Positions 1 to 7,173 of a stretch of 11,875 bases of DNA are shown piece by piece. Positions within the stretch are counted from its first letter, which is position 1. Each line of letters begins with the position of its first letter. The notes beneath the pieces were generated by a model. It searched no databases. It saw only the letters and a program-made list of their open reading frames with translations, and was not told the origin of the DNA. The DNA is from Candidatus Cloacimonadota bacterium (GTDB taxonomy: Bacteria; Cloacimonadota; Cloacimonadia; JGIOTU-2): contig DAOVPZ010000020.1 of assembly GCA_030628975.1 (NCBI GenBank), positions 1-11,875 on the forward strand, given 5' to 3'. The position numbers and the translations under genes are program-made.

Positions 1-711
1 ACTTATCTTAATTATTTAGTAGGTTTTAATGGAGGAGCTGTAAGCTTTGTAATGCCTATTTCAGATAAATCAACCATAGCAATATTTTCTAAATTTGTTG
101 GTGTAGGTAATATTCCAAAAACAGATATTGATGACCAACGGCAACTAATTGACCTTGGCACTTTTGGTTCTTATGATGTATTGCTTGGATTATCTTATGG
201 GAAGACAGTTTCAGATATCATAAATTGGGGAATTAATGTAAAAATCATTTCCGAGTCAATTGATGAATATTCTTCTCATGCAGTAGCTGCAGACATTTGC
301 ATATTACATCAAACAACGAATCCCAGACTAAAATTAGGAATTGTAGCTAAAAATATAGGAACCCAAATATCAAAGTTTCATTCTGAAGAAGAAAAATTAC
401 CCCTCTACCTTGCAGCAGGTTTTGCATATTATCTTAATAATGGATTTATAACATTGGACATAAACAAACCAATGGATAATGATTTTTATGGTACTATTGG
501 ATTTGAAACGAATCTCCGTAGTAATCTAAAATTAAGATGCGGATACCGTACAAATGCAAGTGATTGGCATGTAGGTTCTAATATAGATTTTTTGTCTGGA
601 ATTTCAGCAGGTTTTGGCTTTAACTGGAAAGATTATAATTTTGATTATGCAATTAATTCTTTTGGGGAATTAGGCTTTATTCATCAGCTTTCAATGGGAT
701 ACAATTTTTAA
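1..711 (+). CDS. PorV/PorQ-like outer-membrane beta-barrel protein, 3' part
   Basis: The frame is open from base 1, so the gene starts upstream of the window; 236 codons are visible and the methionine at 52 is internal. The visible part begins with a Gly-rich turn (NYLVGFNGGAVSF) and continues as alternating amphipathic strands separated by short polar turns. It ends in Tyr-Asn-Phe, and a C-terminal aromatic residue is the usual sorting signal of outer-membrane barrels. The phrase 'AVAADICILHQTT...LKLGIVAKNIGTQI' resembles the PorV/PorQ (UPF0164-like) family of Bacteroidetes and relatives. Members of that family sit in the outer membrane, and some serve type IX secretion. No other secretion gene is visible here, so a specific role cannot be claimed. 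The assignment rests on remembered family resemblance, not on a search. The barrel nature is well supported and the family moderately so. The gene converges on ruvB. Confidence 0.65.
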   Translation, partial: TYLNYLVGFNGGAVSFVMPISDKSTIAIFSKFVGVGNIPKTDIDDQRQLIDLGTFGSYDVLLGLSYGKTVSDIINWGINVKIISESIDEYSSHAVAADICILHQTTNPRLKLGIVAKNIGTQISKFHSEEEKLPLYLAAGFAYYLNNGFITLDINKPMDNDFYGTIGFETNLRSNLKLRCGYRTNASDWHVGSNIDFLSGISAGFGFNWKDYNFDYAINSFGELGFIHQLSMGYNF

Positions 712-811
712 TTGATAAATCTGAAATACAATTTAAATAACTGACATCCGAAGGATTTTCCTTTAACTAACAGATACTTCTAATAAATAAGTTAATGTCA
801 TAAACAGGTTT

Positions 812-828
812 ATCCACCATTGGTGGAT
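812..828. repeat. 17-bp perfect palindrome (ATCCACCA-T-TGGTGGAT)
   Basis: An 8-bp perfect inverted repeat around one central base lies in the 233-bp spacer between the convergent barrel gene and ruvB. It resembles the 20-bp palindrome at 4377-4396, differing by a compensatory A-T to G-C pair. It lacks the T-tract expected of a terminator. The rest of the spacer (712-944) shows only weak dyads, for example AAGGA/TCCTT at 751-763. Confidence 0.6.
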
Positions 829-864
829 GAGCATTCTAATAGATCGGGATGTTTATTAAAAAAT

Positions 865-880
865 GTTTACCCCGTTAGAT
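865..880. repeat. 16-bp fragment shared with the 5965-5980 repeat
   Basis: GTTTACCCCGTTAGAT here matches 15 of 16 bases of 5965-5980. The core GTTTACCCC also occurs inverted at 10241-10249, inside the 132-bp element that interrupts the EamA gene. It is probably a degenerate remnant of that dispersed family. Confidence 0.45.
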
Positions 881-944
881 GTCTGTTATTCATTAACCTT
901 TTTATAACCGCATTATTTAAGAGCTATATATCTAAAATACAAGT

Positions 945-1976
945 CTATTCTTCAAACAACGATTTTTGTTTTAAAACTTTACCTAATCTTTCTATACCAA
1001 AATGTTTATATGCAATGTTTGTCACTTCTCTTCCTCTTAATGTTCGTTTCAAAAAACCTTGTTGCACCAAATATGGTTCGTAAATTTCCTCAATCGTGCC
1101 CGGGTCTTCTCCAACTGCCATTGACAGAGTTTTTAAACCAACTGGACCGCCATTGTAATTTTTTATAATTGTTGTAATCAACTTCTTGTCCATATCATCC
1201 AACCCTAGTTCATCAACATCAAGCATTTTCAGAGCTTTGTAGGCAATGGTTTTTTTAATTTTACCATCCCCTTTTATTTGAGCATAATCACGAACTCTTC
1301 TTAGAAGACGATTTGCAACACGAGGTGTGCCACGAGAGCGTTTTGCAATTTCCATTGCTCCATTTTCATTAATTTCAACTTTTAAAATTCGAGCTGATCG
1401 TATGACAATTTTAAAGATATCATCAACTCCATAGTAATCCAGGCGAAGTGTAAGTCCAAACCTGCTTCTAAGTGGAGAAGTTATCAACCCAGCACGAGTT
1501 GTTGCACCAATTAATGTAAATGGCTCTAAATTAAGCCGTAAAGACCTTGCACTCGGACCCTGGTCAATAATAATTTCTAAATTAAAGTCCTCCATTGCTG
1601 GATAAAGATACTCCTCAACAATATGATTTAAACGATGTATTTCATCCAAAAATAAAACATCCTGCTTACTTAGATTTGTGAGAATTCCAGCAAGATCTGC
1701 TGGTTTATCTACTACGGGACCTGAACTTGTCTTAATATCAGTATTAAGCTCGTTTGCAATGATATTTGCAAGAGTAGTCTTTCCAAGTCCTGGTGGACCA
1801 TAAAAAAGGATATGGTCAATAGCTTCGTCGCGCAATTTCCCGGCTTCGATAGTTATTGAAAGAATCTCTTTTATCTTTTCCTGCCCAACAAAATCTATTA
1901 ACCGTTTTGGTCGAAGTGTAGTATCATATTTAATATCCTCTTCAAGTAATTCTGGGTTTGTAATTCTATCAGTCAT
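945..1976 (-). CDS. ruvB: Holliday junction branch-migration helicase RuvB
   Basis: This is the AAA+ motor that drives branch migration of Holliday junctions together with RuvA and RuvC during recombinational repair, in the cytoplasm. The 343-aa product has the usual length. Visible motifs are Walker [10 protein letters not shown] (60-68), Walker B DEIH (111-114), sensor 1 in GATTRAG (157-163), the arginine-finger region SPLRSRFG (167-174), sensor 2 in [12 protein letters not shown] (216-227), and a C-terminal winged helix ending [15 protein letters not shown]. The start is fixed by an AAGGAG ribosome site (complement of 1981-1986) four bases before the ATG. The stop is TAG. Neither ruvA nor ruvC is adjacent in the window. 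The next minus-strand gene upstream is uvrB, 265 bp away, so the two may be transcribed separately. Confidence 0.97.
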   Translation of the reverse strand: MTDRITNPELLEEDIKYDTTLRPKRLIDFVGQEKIKEILSITIEAGKLRDEAIDHILFYGPPGLGKTTLANIIANELNTDIKTSSGPVVDKPADLAGILTNLSKQDVLFLDEIHRLNHIVEEYLYPAMEDFNLEIIIDQGPSARSLRLNLEPFTLIGATTRAGLITSPLRSRFGLTLRLDYYGVDDIFKIVIRSARILKVEINENGAMEIAKRSRGTPRVANRLLRRVRDYAQIKGDGKIKKTIAYKALKMLDVDELGLDDMDKKLITTIIKNYNGGPVGLKTLSMAVGEDPGTIEEIYEPYLVQQGFLKRTLRGREVTNIAYKHFGIERLGKVLKQKSLFEE

Positions 1977-2001
1977 AAAACTCCTTATATATTTTAACCA
2001 C

Positions 2002-2233
2002 TAACAACACTAACTTACACTAACTTACACGAAAAATTATTTAAATATATTAACTGAAACTTTTTGAAATTCATATTAAACATTTAATGGTAAAAGTTTA
2101 CAATTTATAACGCTTCTGGGTTCGGTGCCAAGACAAGTCGCTGTCATAAGGTCATTAACTTGCTTCACTCGTATCGTAAGGTAATCATATAATATTCTTT
2201 ATTCATAATTCGTTATTCATTATTCATTATTCA
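2002..2233. repeat. Spacer with two short direct-repeat tracts
   Basis: The 265-bp ruvB-uvrB spacer holds two tandem TAACTTACAC units (2011-2030) after a degenerate unit (2002-2010), and three adjacent TTATTCA heptamers (2213-2233) with a further one at 2199-2205. Between them lies a more GC-rich stretch (about 2111-2176). No gene, RNA or convincing promoter for ruvB is visible. Confidence 0.55.
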
Positions 2234-2241
2234 TCTTTTAT

Positions 2242-4221
2242 TCACATCTCTTTCAATTCAAGGATTCTATCCCTTATTTCTGCTGCTTCCTCAAATTTTA
2301 ATTCCTTTGCCAATCTTTTCATCTCTTGAATAAGCAATTTTATAGCATCATCACGATTATTTATATTAACATACTGCTTGAAATCAAGCTTTTTTATTTT
2401 CTCTTCCTTCTTTTGGTCTGCAACAGTAGTAGAAAGCATAATGCTGTCAATAGTTTTTTGAATTGATTCAGGTGTTATGTTATGTTCGATATTATATTTT
2501 TGCTGTTTTGTTCTACGACGATCAGTTTCTGAAATTGCTTTTTTCATAGCTTCTGAAATTTCATCTGCATATAGAATAACTTTCCCATCAATATTCCTCG
2601 AAGCTCTTCCTGAAGTCTGAATAAGCGAACGTTCAGAGCGTAAAAATCCAGCTTTATCAGCATCTAAAATTGCTACAAGAGCAACTTCTGGCAGATCGAG
2701 TCCTTCTCTTAAAAGATTGACTCCAATTAGTACATCAATTTCTCCAAGCCTTAACTCTCTTATTAGTTTGGTTCTATCTAAAGTATTTATATCACAATGT
2801 AAATATTTCACTTTTTGTGCGGTATGTGATATATATTCTGTGAGGTCTTCAGCCATTTTTTTAGTTAAAGTAGTAACTAAAACTCTTTGATTCTTCACAA
2901 CATGCTTTTGTATTTGCTCAAGAAGGTCATCCACTTGATATTCTGCTGGTTTTAGAATCATTTCAGGATCTATCAATCCAGTGGGACGAACAATTTGTTC
3001 AACAAAAACACCATTACATCTTTCCAATTCATATTCTGCTGGAGTTGCAGACATATAAATAACCTGATTAATCATTTCTTCAAACTCATCAAATTTTAAA
3101 GGACGATTATCAAAAGCAGATGGAAGACGAAATCCGTAATCTACTAAACTTTTCTTTCTGGAATAATCTCCACCATACATTGCATGAAGCTGAGGAATTG
3201 TTGCATGAGATTCATCAATTATTATTAGATAATCTGTTGGAAAGTAATCTAATAAGCAATATGGTCTTTGTTCAGGTTCTCTGCCTGAAAGATGTCTGGA
3301 ATAATTTTCTATTCCGGAAACATATCCAACTTCCCTTAACATTTCCAGATCGAAATTCGTTCGCTGTTCTATTCGTTGAGCTTCCAATAACATATTTCTG
3401 GATTTAAACCACTTTATTCTTTCTTGCAATTCTTGACTTATGCTATCAAGAGCAGTTTCCAATTTCTGAGGAGAAGTAATAAAATGTTTTGCAGGATAAA
3501 CAGAATATTTTCCTAATTCTTCCATAATTTCTCCAGTAAGAGGATTTATACGATTAAGTGAGTTAATTTGATTATATGAGAATTCTACTCGAATTGAATT
3601 CTCTAAATATGCAGGATATATTTCTACAACATCCCCACGAACTCGAAAAGTACCTCTCTGAAACTCAAAATCATTTCTATTATAATAGATATCTACTAAC
3701 TTTCTGAGAAGGTCGTCCCTCTCAATATTTTGTCCTACATGTAAATCAATCAAAGATTCACGATAATCTTCTGGGATCCCCAATCCATATATACAGGAAA
3801 CACTCGCTATAATAATAACATCTCTTCGTTCCATAAGTGACATTGTAGCACGAAGACGCAATTTATCAATCTGTTCGTTTATATCTGCATCCTTCTCAAT
3901 ATAGGTATCTGTTATAGGTAAATAAGCTTCGGGTTGGTAATAATCATAATAGCTAACAAAATATTCTACAGCATTTTCAGGAAAAAGCTGTTTCATCTCT
4001 CCGTAAAGTTGAGCAGCTAAGGTTTTATTATGTGAAATTATTAAAGCCGGAAGATTAACATTTTTGATAACATTTGCAATGGTAAAAGTCTTACCTGAAC
4101 CAGTAACACCTAAGAGAGTTTGATATTTTCTATTTTTTTGAATGCCTTCTGTTAACTCAGAAATCGCTTGGGGCTGGTCACCTTTTGGTGTATAATCAGA
4201 AACTAATTTGAACTCTTTCAT
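2242..4221 (-). CDS. uvrB: Excinuclease ABC subunit B (UvrB)
   Basis: This is the damage-verifying helicase-like subunit of bacterial nucleotide excision repair; it is loaded by UvrA and recruits UvrC for dual incision. The 659-aa length is normal. Visible elements are Walker A GVTGSGKT (38-45), the beta-hairpin that clamps the damaged strand ([12 protein letters not shown], 91-102), Walker B/motif II DESH (336-339), YMSAT (389-393), motif V around [14 protein letters not shown] (500-513), motif [10 protein letters not shown] (536-543), and a C-terminal UVR domain (about 623-657) for UvrC contact. The start is the conserved [19 protein letters not shown] beginning. No clear Shine-Dalgarno precedes it, since the 20 bases upstream are almost all A/T. 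The stop is TGA. No uvrA or uvrC is in view. Identification is essentially certain. Confidence 0.98.
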   Translation of the reverse strand: MKEFKLVSDYTPKGDQPQAISELTEGIQKNRKYQTLLGVTGSGKTFTIANVIKNVNLPALIISHNKTLAAQLYGEMKQLFPENAVEYFVSYYDYYQPEAYLPITDTYIEKDADINEQIDKLRLRATMSLMERRDVIIIASVSCIYGLGIPEDYRESLIDLHVGQNIERDDLLRKLVDIYYNRNDFEFQRGTFRVRGDVVEIYPAYLENSIRVEFSYNQINSLNRINPLTGEIMEELGKYSVYPAKHFITSPQKLETALDSISQELQERIKWFKSRNMLLEAQRIEQRTNFDLEMLREVGYVSGIENYSRHLSGREPEQRPYCLLDYFPTDYLIIIDESHATIPQLHAMYGGDYSRKKSLVDYGFRLPSAFDNRPLKFDEFEEMINQVIYMSATPAEYELERCNGVFVEQIVRPTGLIDPEMILKPAEYQVDDLLEQIQKHVVKNQRVLVTTLTKKMAEDLTEYISHTAQKVKYLHCDINTLDRTKLIRELRLGEIDVLIGVNLLREGLDLPEVALVAILDADKAGFLRSERSLIQTSGRASRNIDGKVILYADEISEAMKKAISETDRRRTKQQKYNIEHNITPESIQKTIDSIMLSTTVADQKKEEKIKKLDFKQYVNINNRDDAIKLLIQEMKRLAKELKFEEAAEIRDRILELKEM

Positions 4222-4236
4222 TTTTTATATTTTGCA

Positions 4237-4310
4237 ACTAAGACACTAAGACACAAAGATTATTTCAATGTATTGAGATAAAACACAAATTCTATCTTCG
4301 TGATTTAGTG
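4237..4310. repeat. 8-bp tandem repeats within an imperfect inverted-repeat pair
   Basis: Upstream of uvrB, ACTAAGAC occurs twice in tandem (4237-4252), followed by the degenerate ACAAAGAT. The 17-base arm 4244-4260 is matched in inverted orientation at 4294-4310 with 14 of 17 bases. The layout of 17-bp arms around 33 bp resembles a small non-coding repeat element in the uvrB leader. Confidence 0.45.
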
Positions 4311-4340
4311 ACAATAATTATTCATTTTTTCTATTAAAAC

Positions 4341-4370
4341 TTGACAAAATTAACTAACAAAATTTTTAAA
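4341..4370 (+). promoter_or_regulatory. Putative promoter of the tRNA gene
   Basis: A perfect -35 box TTGACA (4341-4346) is followed after 17 bases by TTTTAAA (4364-4370) in the -10 position. The -10 is non-canonical. However, the same TTGAC..TTTTAAA arrangement occurs before lptE and the kinase gene. Transcription would start at about 4376, at the edge of the palindrome that precedes the tRNA. Confidence 0.45.
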
Positions 4371-4376
4371 AAACTT

Positions 4377-4396
4377 TATCCGCCAGTTGGCGGATA
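4377..4396. repeat. 20-bp palindrome abutting the tRNA 5' end
   Basis: TATCCGCCA-GT-TGGCGGATA is a perfect 9-bp inverted repeat with a two-base loop, ending exactly one base before the first base of the tRNA. In the precursor RNA it would form a hairpin directly at the RNase P cleavage site. It is related to the palindrome at 812-828. Confidence 0.7.
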
Positions 4397-4472
4397 GGGC
4401 CCATAGCTCATCTGGTAGAGCTCCCGGCTCATAACCGGGCGGTGAGAGGTTCGAGCCCTCTTGGGCCCACCA
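4397..4472 (+). tRNA. tRNA with CAU anticodon (elongator Met, or Ile2 if lysidine-modified)
   Basis: A complete cloverleaf is visible. The acceptor arm is GGGCCCA/TGGGCCC (4397-4403 with 4462-4468), and the D-arm is GCTC..GAGC. The anticodon stem is CCCGG/CCGGG with loop CTCATAA, anticodon CAT at 4430-4432. The variable loop is CGGTG, and the T-arm is AGAGG/CCTCT around TTCGAGC. Discriminator A and CCA (4470-4472) are encoded. It is not the initiator: base 1 pairs with base 72, and the anticodon stem lacks the three G-C pairs GGG/CCC. I cannot tell elongator Met from the isoleucine tRNA that reads AUA after TilS modification. It stands alone between divergent uvrB and convergent 4595-5260. 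Confidence 0.95.
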
Positions 4473-4594
4473 GTATTTTACTCACCTACATAGCAATTCA
4501 ATTATCTATAAAAAGATAAAATACTTACTTAATTATTATATCTTACAATAATTGTATTTAACTACCCTTTTAGATAGAAAATATACAAAATTTT

Positions 4595-5260
4595 TTACTT
4601 AATCTTAATTTCAAGTAACTTAAGGATTGTTTTTTTATTCTTTGCATTCAAAATTTTTTCTCTAAGTGACTCATCTCTAAATATTTGGCTTAAATATGAA
4701 AGTACAAAAAGATGTTGTTGCTCTGATTTCATAAGTATCAGGATAAAAAGATTAACTGGACAATTATCCATTGCTCTAAAATCAACTCCTTTTCTGGAAA
4801 TCCCAAGTAAAACACCAGAAAAACTAATTTTTTCTGAAAATATTTTTCTAGGATGAAGGAATGCAATACCATTGCCAATACCAGTTGAAATCAGTCTTTC
4901 CCTTTTGCTTAGCATATCAAAAAGCCAACTTTGTTTTGTGCAAATCCCATTATCTTTAGCAAACTGAGCCATCTGGGCTAAAATTTCAAAACGATTCCCT
5001 GTTTTCAAATCCATCAAAATGAAATCACTATTTATAAATGAAAAGAAACGACTAACCACATTTTCCAAGGCAATCTTTTCAACATTTGGTTTTCCTTGCT
5101 CAGTCTGCCACTGTTCAATATCACTTTTCATAAATCTCCATTGATTGCCAACTCTTATGCCTTTAATTTCTTTTTGCGAAAGCAAGTTCAATACTGTTTC
5201 TGGAGATACTTTTAACATATCTGCAACTTCCTGTAATGTTAATATCTTATCATTATTCAT
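4595..5260 (-). CDS. Helix-turn-helix / PTS EIIA (fructose-nitrogen type) fusion protein
   Basis: The 221-aa protein has two parts. Residues 5-52 form an excisionase/MerR-like DNA-binding domain (LTLQEVADMLKVSPETVLNLL, then GIRVGNQWRFMKSDIEQW). Residues about 70-218 form a PTS EIIA type-2 domain with the signature STGIGNGIAFLHPR; His136 is the expected phosphorylation site. The family phosphorelay runs from PEP through EI and HPr to this histidine, but no EI, HPr, EIIB or EIIC gene is in the window. The layout suggests a regulator whose DNA binding responds to phosphorylation state rather than a sugar-uptake component; this is inference. The start is supported by GGAGG (complement of 5266-5270) five bases upstream. 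It is transcribed divergently from lptE with a 107-bp shared spacer. Domain calls are strong, target genes unknown. Confidence 0.85.
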   Translation of the reverse strand: MNNDKILTLQEVADMLKVSPETVLNLLSQKEIKGIRVGNQWRFMKSDIEQWQTEQGKPNVEKIALENVVSRFFSFINSDFILMDLKTGNRFEILAQMAQFAKDNGICTKQSWLFDMLSKRERLISTGIGNGIAFLHPRKIFSEKISFSGVLLGISRKGVDFRAMDNCPVNLFILILMKSEQQHLFVLSYLSQIFRDESLREKILNAKNKKTILKLLEIKIK

Positions 5261-5320
5261 TTAGCCTCCAAAAATCAAATCATTTAAGAAGATATTTTTA
5301 GTCAATATTTTTTAATATCC

Positions 5321-5350
5321 TTGACAAATAAATAAATAAAAACTTTTAAA
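5321..5350 (+). promoter_or_regulatory. Putative lptE promoter
   Basis: TTGACA (5321-5326), a 17-base spacer and TTTTAAA (5344-5350) match the arrangement before the tRNA. If used, transcription starts only a few bases before the GGAGG ribosome site (5357-5361), giving a very short leader of about 10 bases. That closeness is the main reason for doubt. Confidence 0.35.
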
Positions 5351-5367
5351 CATTTTGGAGGTTTTAA

Positions 5368-5889
5368 ATGAAAAAATTATTTTTAATTTTTTTAATCAGT
5401 ATAATTTTATGCTTATATGGATGCGTTCATTATTCTTTCTATAGTCGTGCCAATCCACATCTTAAAACAGTAATGATTTCAGAATTTGAAAATAACTCTG
5501 AACAATATGAACTTCCAGAATTAATCATTACATATTTAACAGAAAAAATCATCTCAGATAATCGATTAAAAATTATGGCTGATAATGCAGATATGGAAGT
5601 GAGTGGTACAGTTTTATCTTATAACAAAGCTGTTTTTTCTTACGATGTCCGAGAAAATCCACAAGAATGGCAGACTACAATTCGCTTTTCAATTGAGCTT
5701 AAAGACATGATCAAGAATTCTACAATCTGGCAAAATAAGAACATGTCCTTAAAGGCTGTTTATGGCAATCCAGAGAATGAACCAGAAACCGAAAGTGATG
5801 TTGAAAATTTGACCGAAGAAGATGCTCAGCGTGAAATTATATACGATTTATGTGATATTATCTTAAGTAATTCTGTTGAACAATGGTAG
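5368..5889 (+). CDS. lptE: LptE-like outer-membrane LPS-assembly lipoprotein
   Basis: The 173-aa product begins with a lipoprotein signal peptide: MKK, a hydrophobic stretch (4-16) and the lipobox LYGC, predicting acylation of Cys19. The mature start CVHYSFYSRANPHLKTVMISEFENNS and the segment LPELIITYLTEKIISDNRLKIM..ADMEVSGTV fit LptE. That protein plugs the LptD barrel and helps deliver lipopolysaccharide to the outer leaflet. The C-terminal third is acidic (NEPETESDVENLTEEDAQREI), followed by a predicted helix. The start is set by GGAGG six bases before ATG. No lptD or other lpt gene is in the window. The family is short and divergent, so the call rests on signal peptide, length and pattern rather than catalytic residues. 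It could be annotated simply as a LptE-family hypothetical lipoprotein. Confidence 0.75.
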   Translation: MKKLFLIFLISIILCLYGCVHYSFYSRANPHLKTVMISEFENNSEQYELPELIITYLTEKIISDNRLKIMADNADMEVSGTVLSYNKAVFSYDVRENPQEWQTTIRFSIELKDMIKNSTIWQNKNMSLKAVYGNPENEPETESDVENLTEEDAQREIIYDLCDIILSNSVEQW

Positions 5890-5939
5890 TTACTACTAGT
5901 AGAAATTTTCCTAATTATCGTTGCAATTATTTATTAAAT

Positions 5940-6115
5940 TCCGAATTTCAAGCACCCCCGTACAGTTTACCCCGTTGGATTTATTATCCAACTGGGGTCA
6001 CTACATTCCTTATCCCAGAACACTTCGCTACGGGACGGGCGGGGCAGGCAAATATTTTACCCTGTGAAATCCCGCAAGGGCTGGACTTCGTATTTCACGG
6101 GGCAGGTAAATTTCA
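5940..6115. repeat. Cluster of GC-rich hairpin repeats
   Basis: This fills most of the 419-bp spacer between lptE and the pseudouridine synthase gene. Hairpin A (5969-5998) pairs ACCCCGTTGGAT with ATCCAACTGGGGT, with one bulged base. Hairpin B (6056-6110) pairs TTTACC with GGTAAA and GTGAAAT with ATTTCAC. Hairpin B shares TGAAATCCCG, CTGGAC and ACGGGG, in order, with the reverse complement of the 132-bp element at 10193-10324. The 78-codon open frame over this region (5883-6119) is explained by the repeats and is not called a gene. Confidence 0.6.
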
Positions 6116-6187
6116 ATAAACAAATATAGAAATTCAAAATAGTTTCGGTCATTTTAATTTGAGATTTTGAAATTATTTGTAATTTGG

Positions 6188-6241
6188 AAATTGCCCGTCC
6201 TCCGTCCCGATTTTGTCGGGACTTCGGAGGATGGATAATTT
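6188..6241. repeat. Long GC-rich hairpin (about 23 bp of stem)
   Basis: The outer stem pairs 6188-6204 with 6225-6241, with one mismatch and two possible G-U pairs. The inner stem is TCCCGA (6205-6210) with TCGGGA (6216-6221) around TTTTG; three bases (6222-6224) bulge. There is no T-tract, so it looks like a repeat element rather than an intrinsic terminator. It could still mark the end of the lptE transcript. Confidence 0.55.
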
Positions 6242-6255
6242 GGTATTTTCTTTAA

Positions 6256-6284
6256 TTGCTAAGTTATTTTATAAACGCTATAAT
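6256..6284 (+). promoter_or_regulatory. Putative promoter of the pseudouridine synthase gene
   Basis: TTGCTA (6256-6261), a 17-base spacer and a consensus TATAAT (6279-6284) give a start near 6291. That is about 18 bases before the ATG at 6309, a short leader in keeping with the lack of a clear Shine-Dalgarno. Confidence 0.5.
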
Positions 6285-6308
6285 AGTAATAACAACATTT
6301 AATATAAG

Positions 6309-7043
6309 ATGCGAATAAATAAGTTTTTAGCTCAAGCAGGATTGGGTTCAAGACGAGCTTGTGAAAAATTTGTGCTTGAGGGTAAAATCAAAATAAACGG
6401 AAAAATTATAACAAATTTAGCAACTGATATTGATCCAGAAAAAGATAAAATAACATTTGAGGATAAATTACTCAAAACAACACAACGAAAAATTTATCTC
6501 ATTCTAAATAAACCTTCAGGATATTTGGTAACTTCATCTGATCCATTTAAAAGAAAAACAGTTCTTGATTTGGTTCCAATATTTCCTGAGAGAATCTTTC
6601 CTATTGGCAGATTAGACAAATCTTCCTGTGGTTTGATGATACTAACTAATGATGGTGATTTAACAAACAAGATAATGCATCCAAAAAAGAAAATCCCAAA
6701 AGTATATCTCGTCAAAGTTAAGGGGATACTTTCTCAATCTCAGATAAATAAGTTACGATACGGAGTCATATTAAATGATAATAGAACTTTACCTGCAAAA
6801 GTATATATTAAAAGTTATAATCAATCTAATGATATAACAAAATTACGAATGATATTATATGAAGGAAGAAATCGTCAAATCAGAAGAATGATTAAAGAAA
6901 TTGGTAATATGGTGATTAGCCTAAAAAGGGTTCAAATTGGTGTAATAAAACTTGGTAGATTACCAGAAGGTCACTGGAGATTCTTAAAGTATAAAGAAAT
7001 AAAACACTTATACGAAATGAGTGGATTAGATAAAAATCATTAA
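6309..7043 (+). CDS. RsuA/RluB/E/F-family pseudouridine synthase
   Basis: It converts a uridine in ribosomal RNA to pseudouridine. The 244-aa protein starts with an S4 RNA-binding domain (1-48: RINKFLAQAGLGSRRACEKFVLEGKIKING). The catalytic domain follows, with ILNKPSGYLVTSSD (65-78), the catalytic motif GRLDKSSCGLMILTNDGDL (100-118, nucleophile Asp103), KVYLVKV (131-137) and EGRNRQIRRM (185-194). This arrangement is that of the RsuA/RluB group, and length best fits an RluB-like enzyme (23S rRNA target), but substrate cannot be read from sequence. No strong ribosome site precedes ATG, and the start is chosen because the S4 domain begins there. It is preceded by a repeat-rich spacer and its own promoter, and followed by the kinase operon after 130 bp. 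Confidence 0.93.
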   Translation: MRINKFLAQAGLGSRRACEKFVLEGKIKINGKIITNLATDIDPEKDKITFEDKLLKTTQRKIYLILNKPSGYLVTSSDPFKRKTVLDLVPIFPERIFPIGRLDKSSCGLMILTNDGDLTNKIMHPKKKIPKVYLVKVKGILSQSQINKLRYGVILNDNRTLPAKVYIKSYNQSNDITKLRMILYEGRNRQIRRMIKEIGNMVISLKRVQIGVIKLGRLPEGHWRFLKYKEIKHLYEMSGLDKNH

Positions 7044-7058
7044 AATGTTATAAAAAAC

Positions 7059-7087
7059 TTGACTCCAATTAATAAAAAATTTTTAAA
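7059..7087 (+). promoter_or_regulatory. Putative promoter of the kinase-receiver cluster
   Basis: TTGACT (7059-7064) and TTTTAAA (7081-7087) are separated by 16 bases and lie about 87 bases before the kinase ATG. The pattern repeats that seen before the tRNA and lptE. Confidence 0.4.
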
Positions 7088-7173
7088 ATACATAAGAGAA
7101 TAGTATATCATATTCTAAATATCTAAATTTCATAACCATTTTTTAATTATAGAAAAAAGAAAGAGGAAAACTT

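Noticed and set aside
820..1083. 87-codon plus-strand open frame overlapping ruvB
   Set aside because: Mostly antisense to ruvB and otherwise in repeat sequence; no ribosome site.
2127..2138. 12-base match GCCAAGACAAGT with the inverted sequence at 11813-11824
   Set aside because: A 12-base coincidence is expected somewhere in about 12 kb of biased sequence; flanks do not align in the same order.
2002..2233. CRISPR array in the direct-repeat spacer
   Set aside because: Units are 7-10 bp, directly adjacent and without spacers; no cas genes.
4397..4472. Initiator tRNA
   Set aside because: Base 1 pairs with base 72 and the GGG/CCC anticodon-stem pairs are missing, so it is an elongator-type CAU tRNA.
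5883..6119. 78-codon open frame after lptE
   Set aside because: It runs through the hairpin repeat cluster, lacks a ribosome site and resembles no protein; the repeats explain it.
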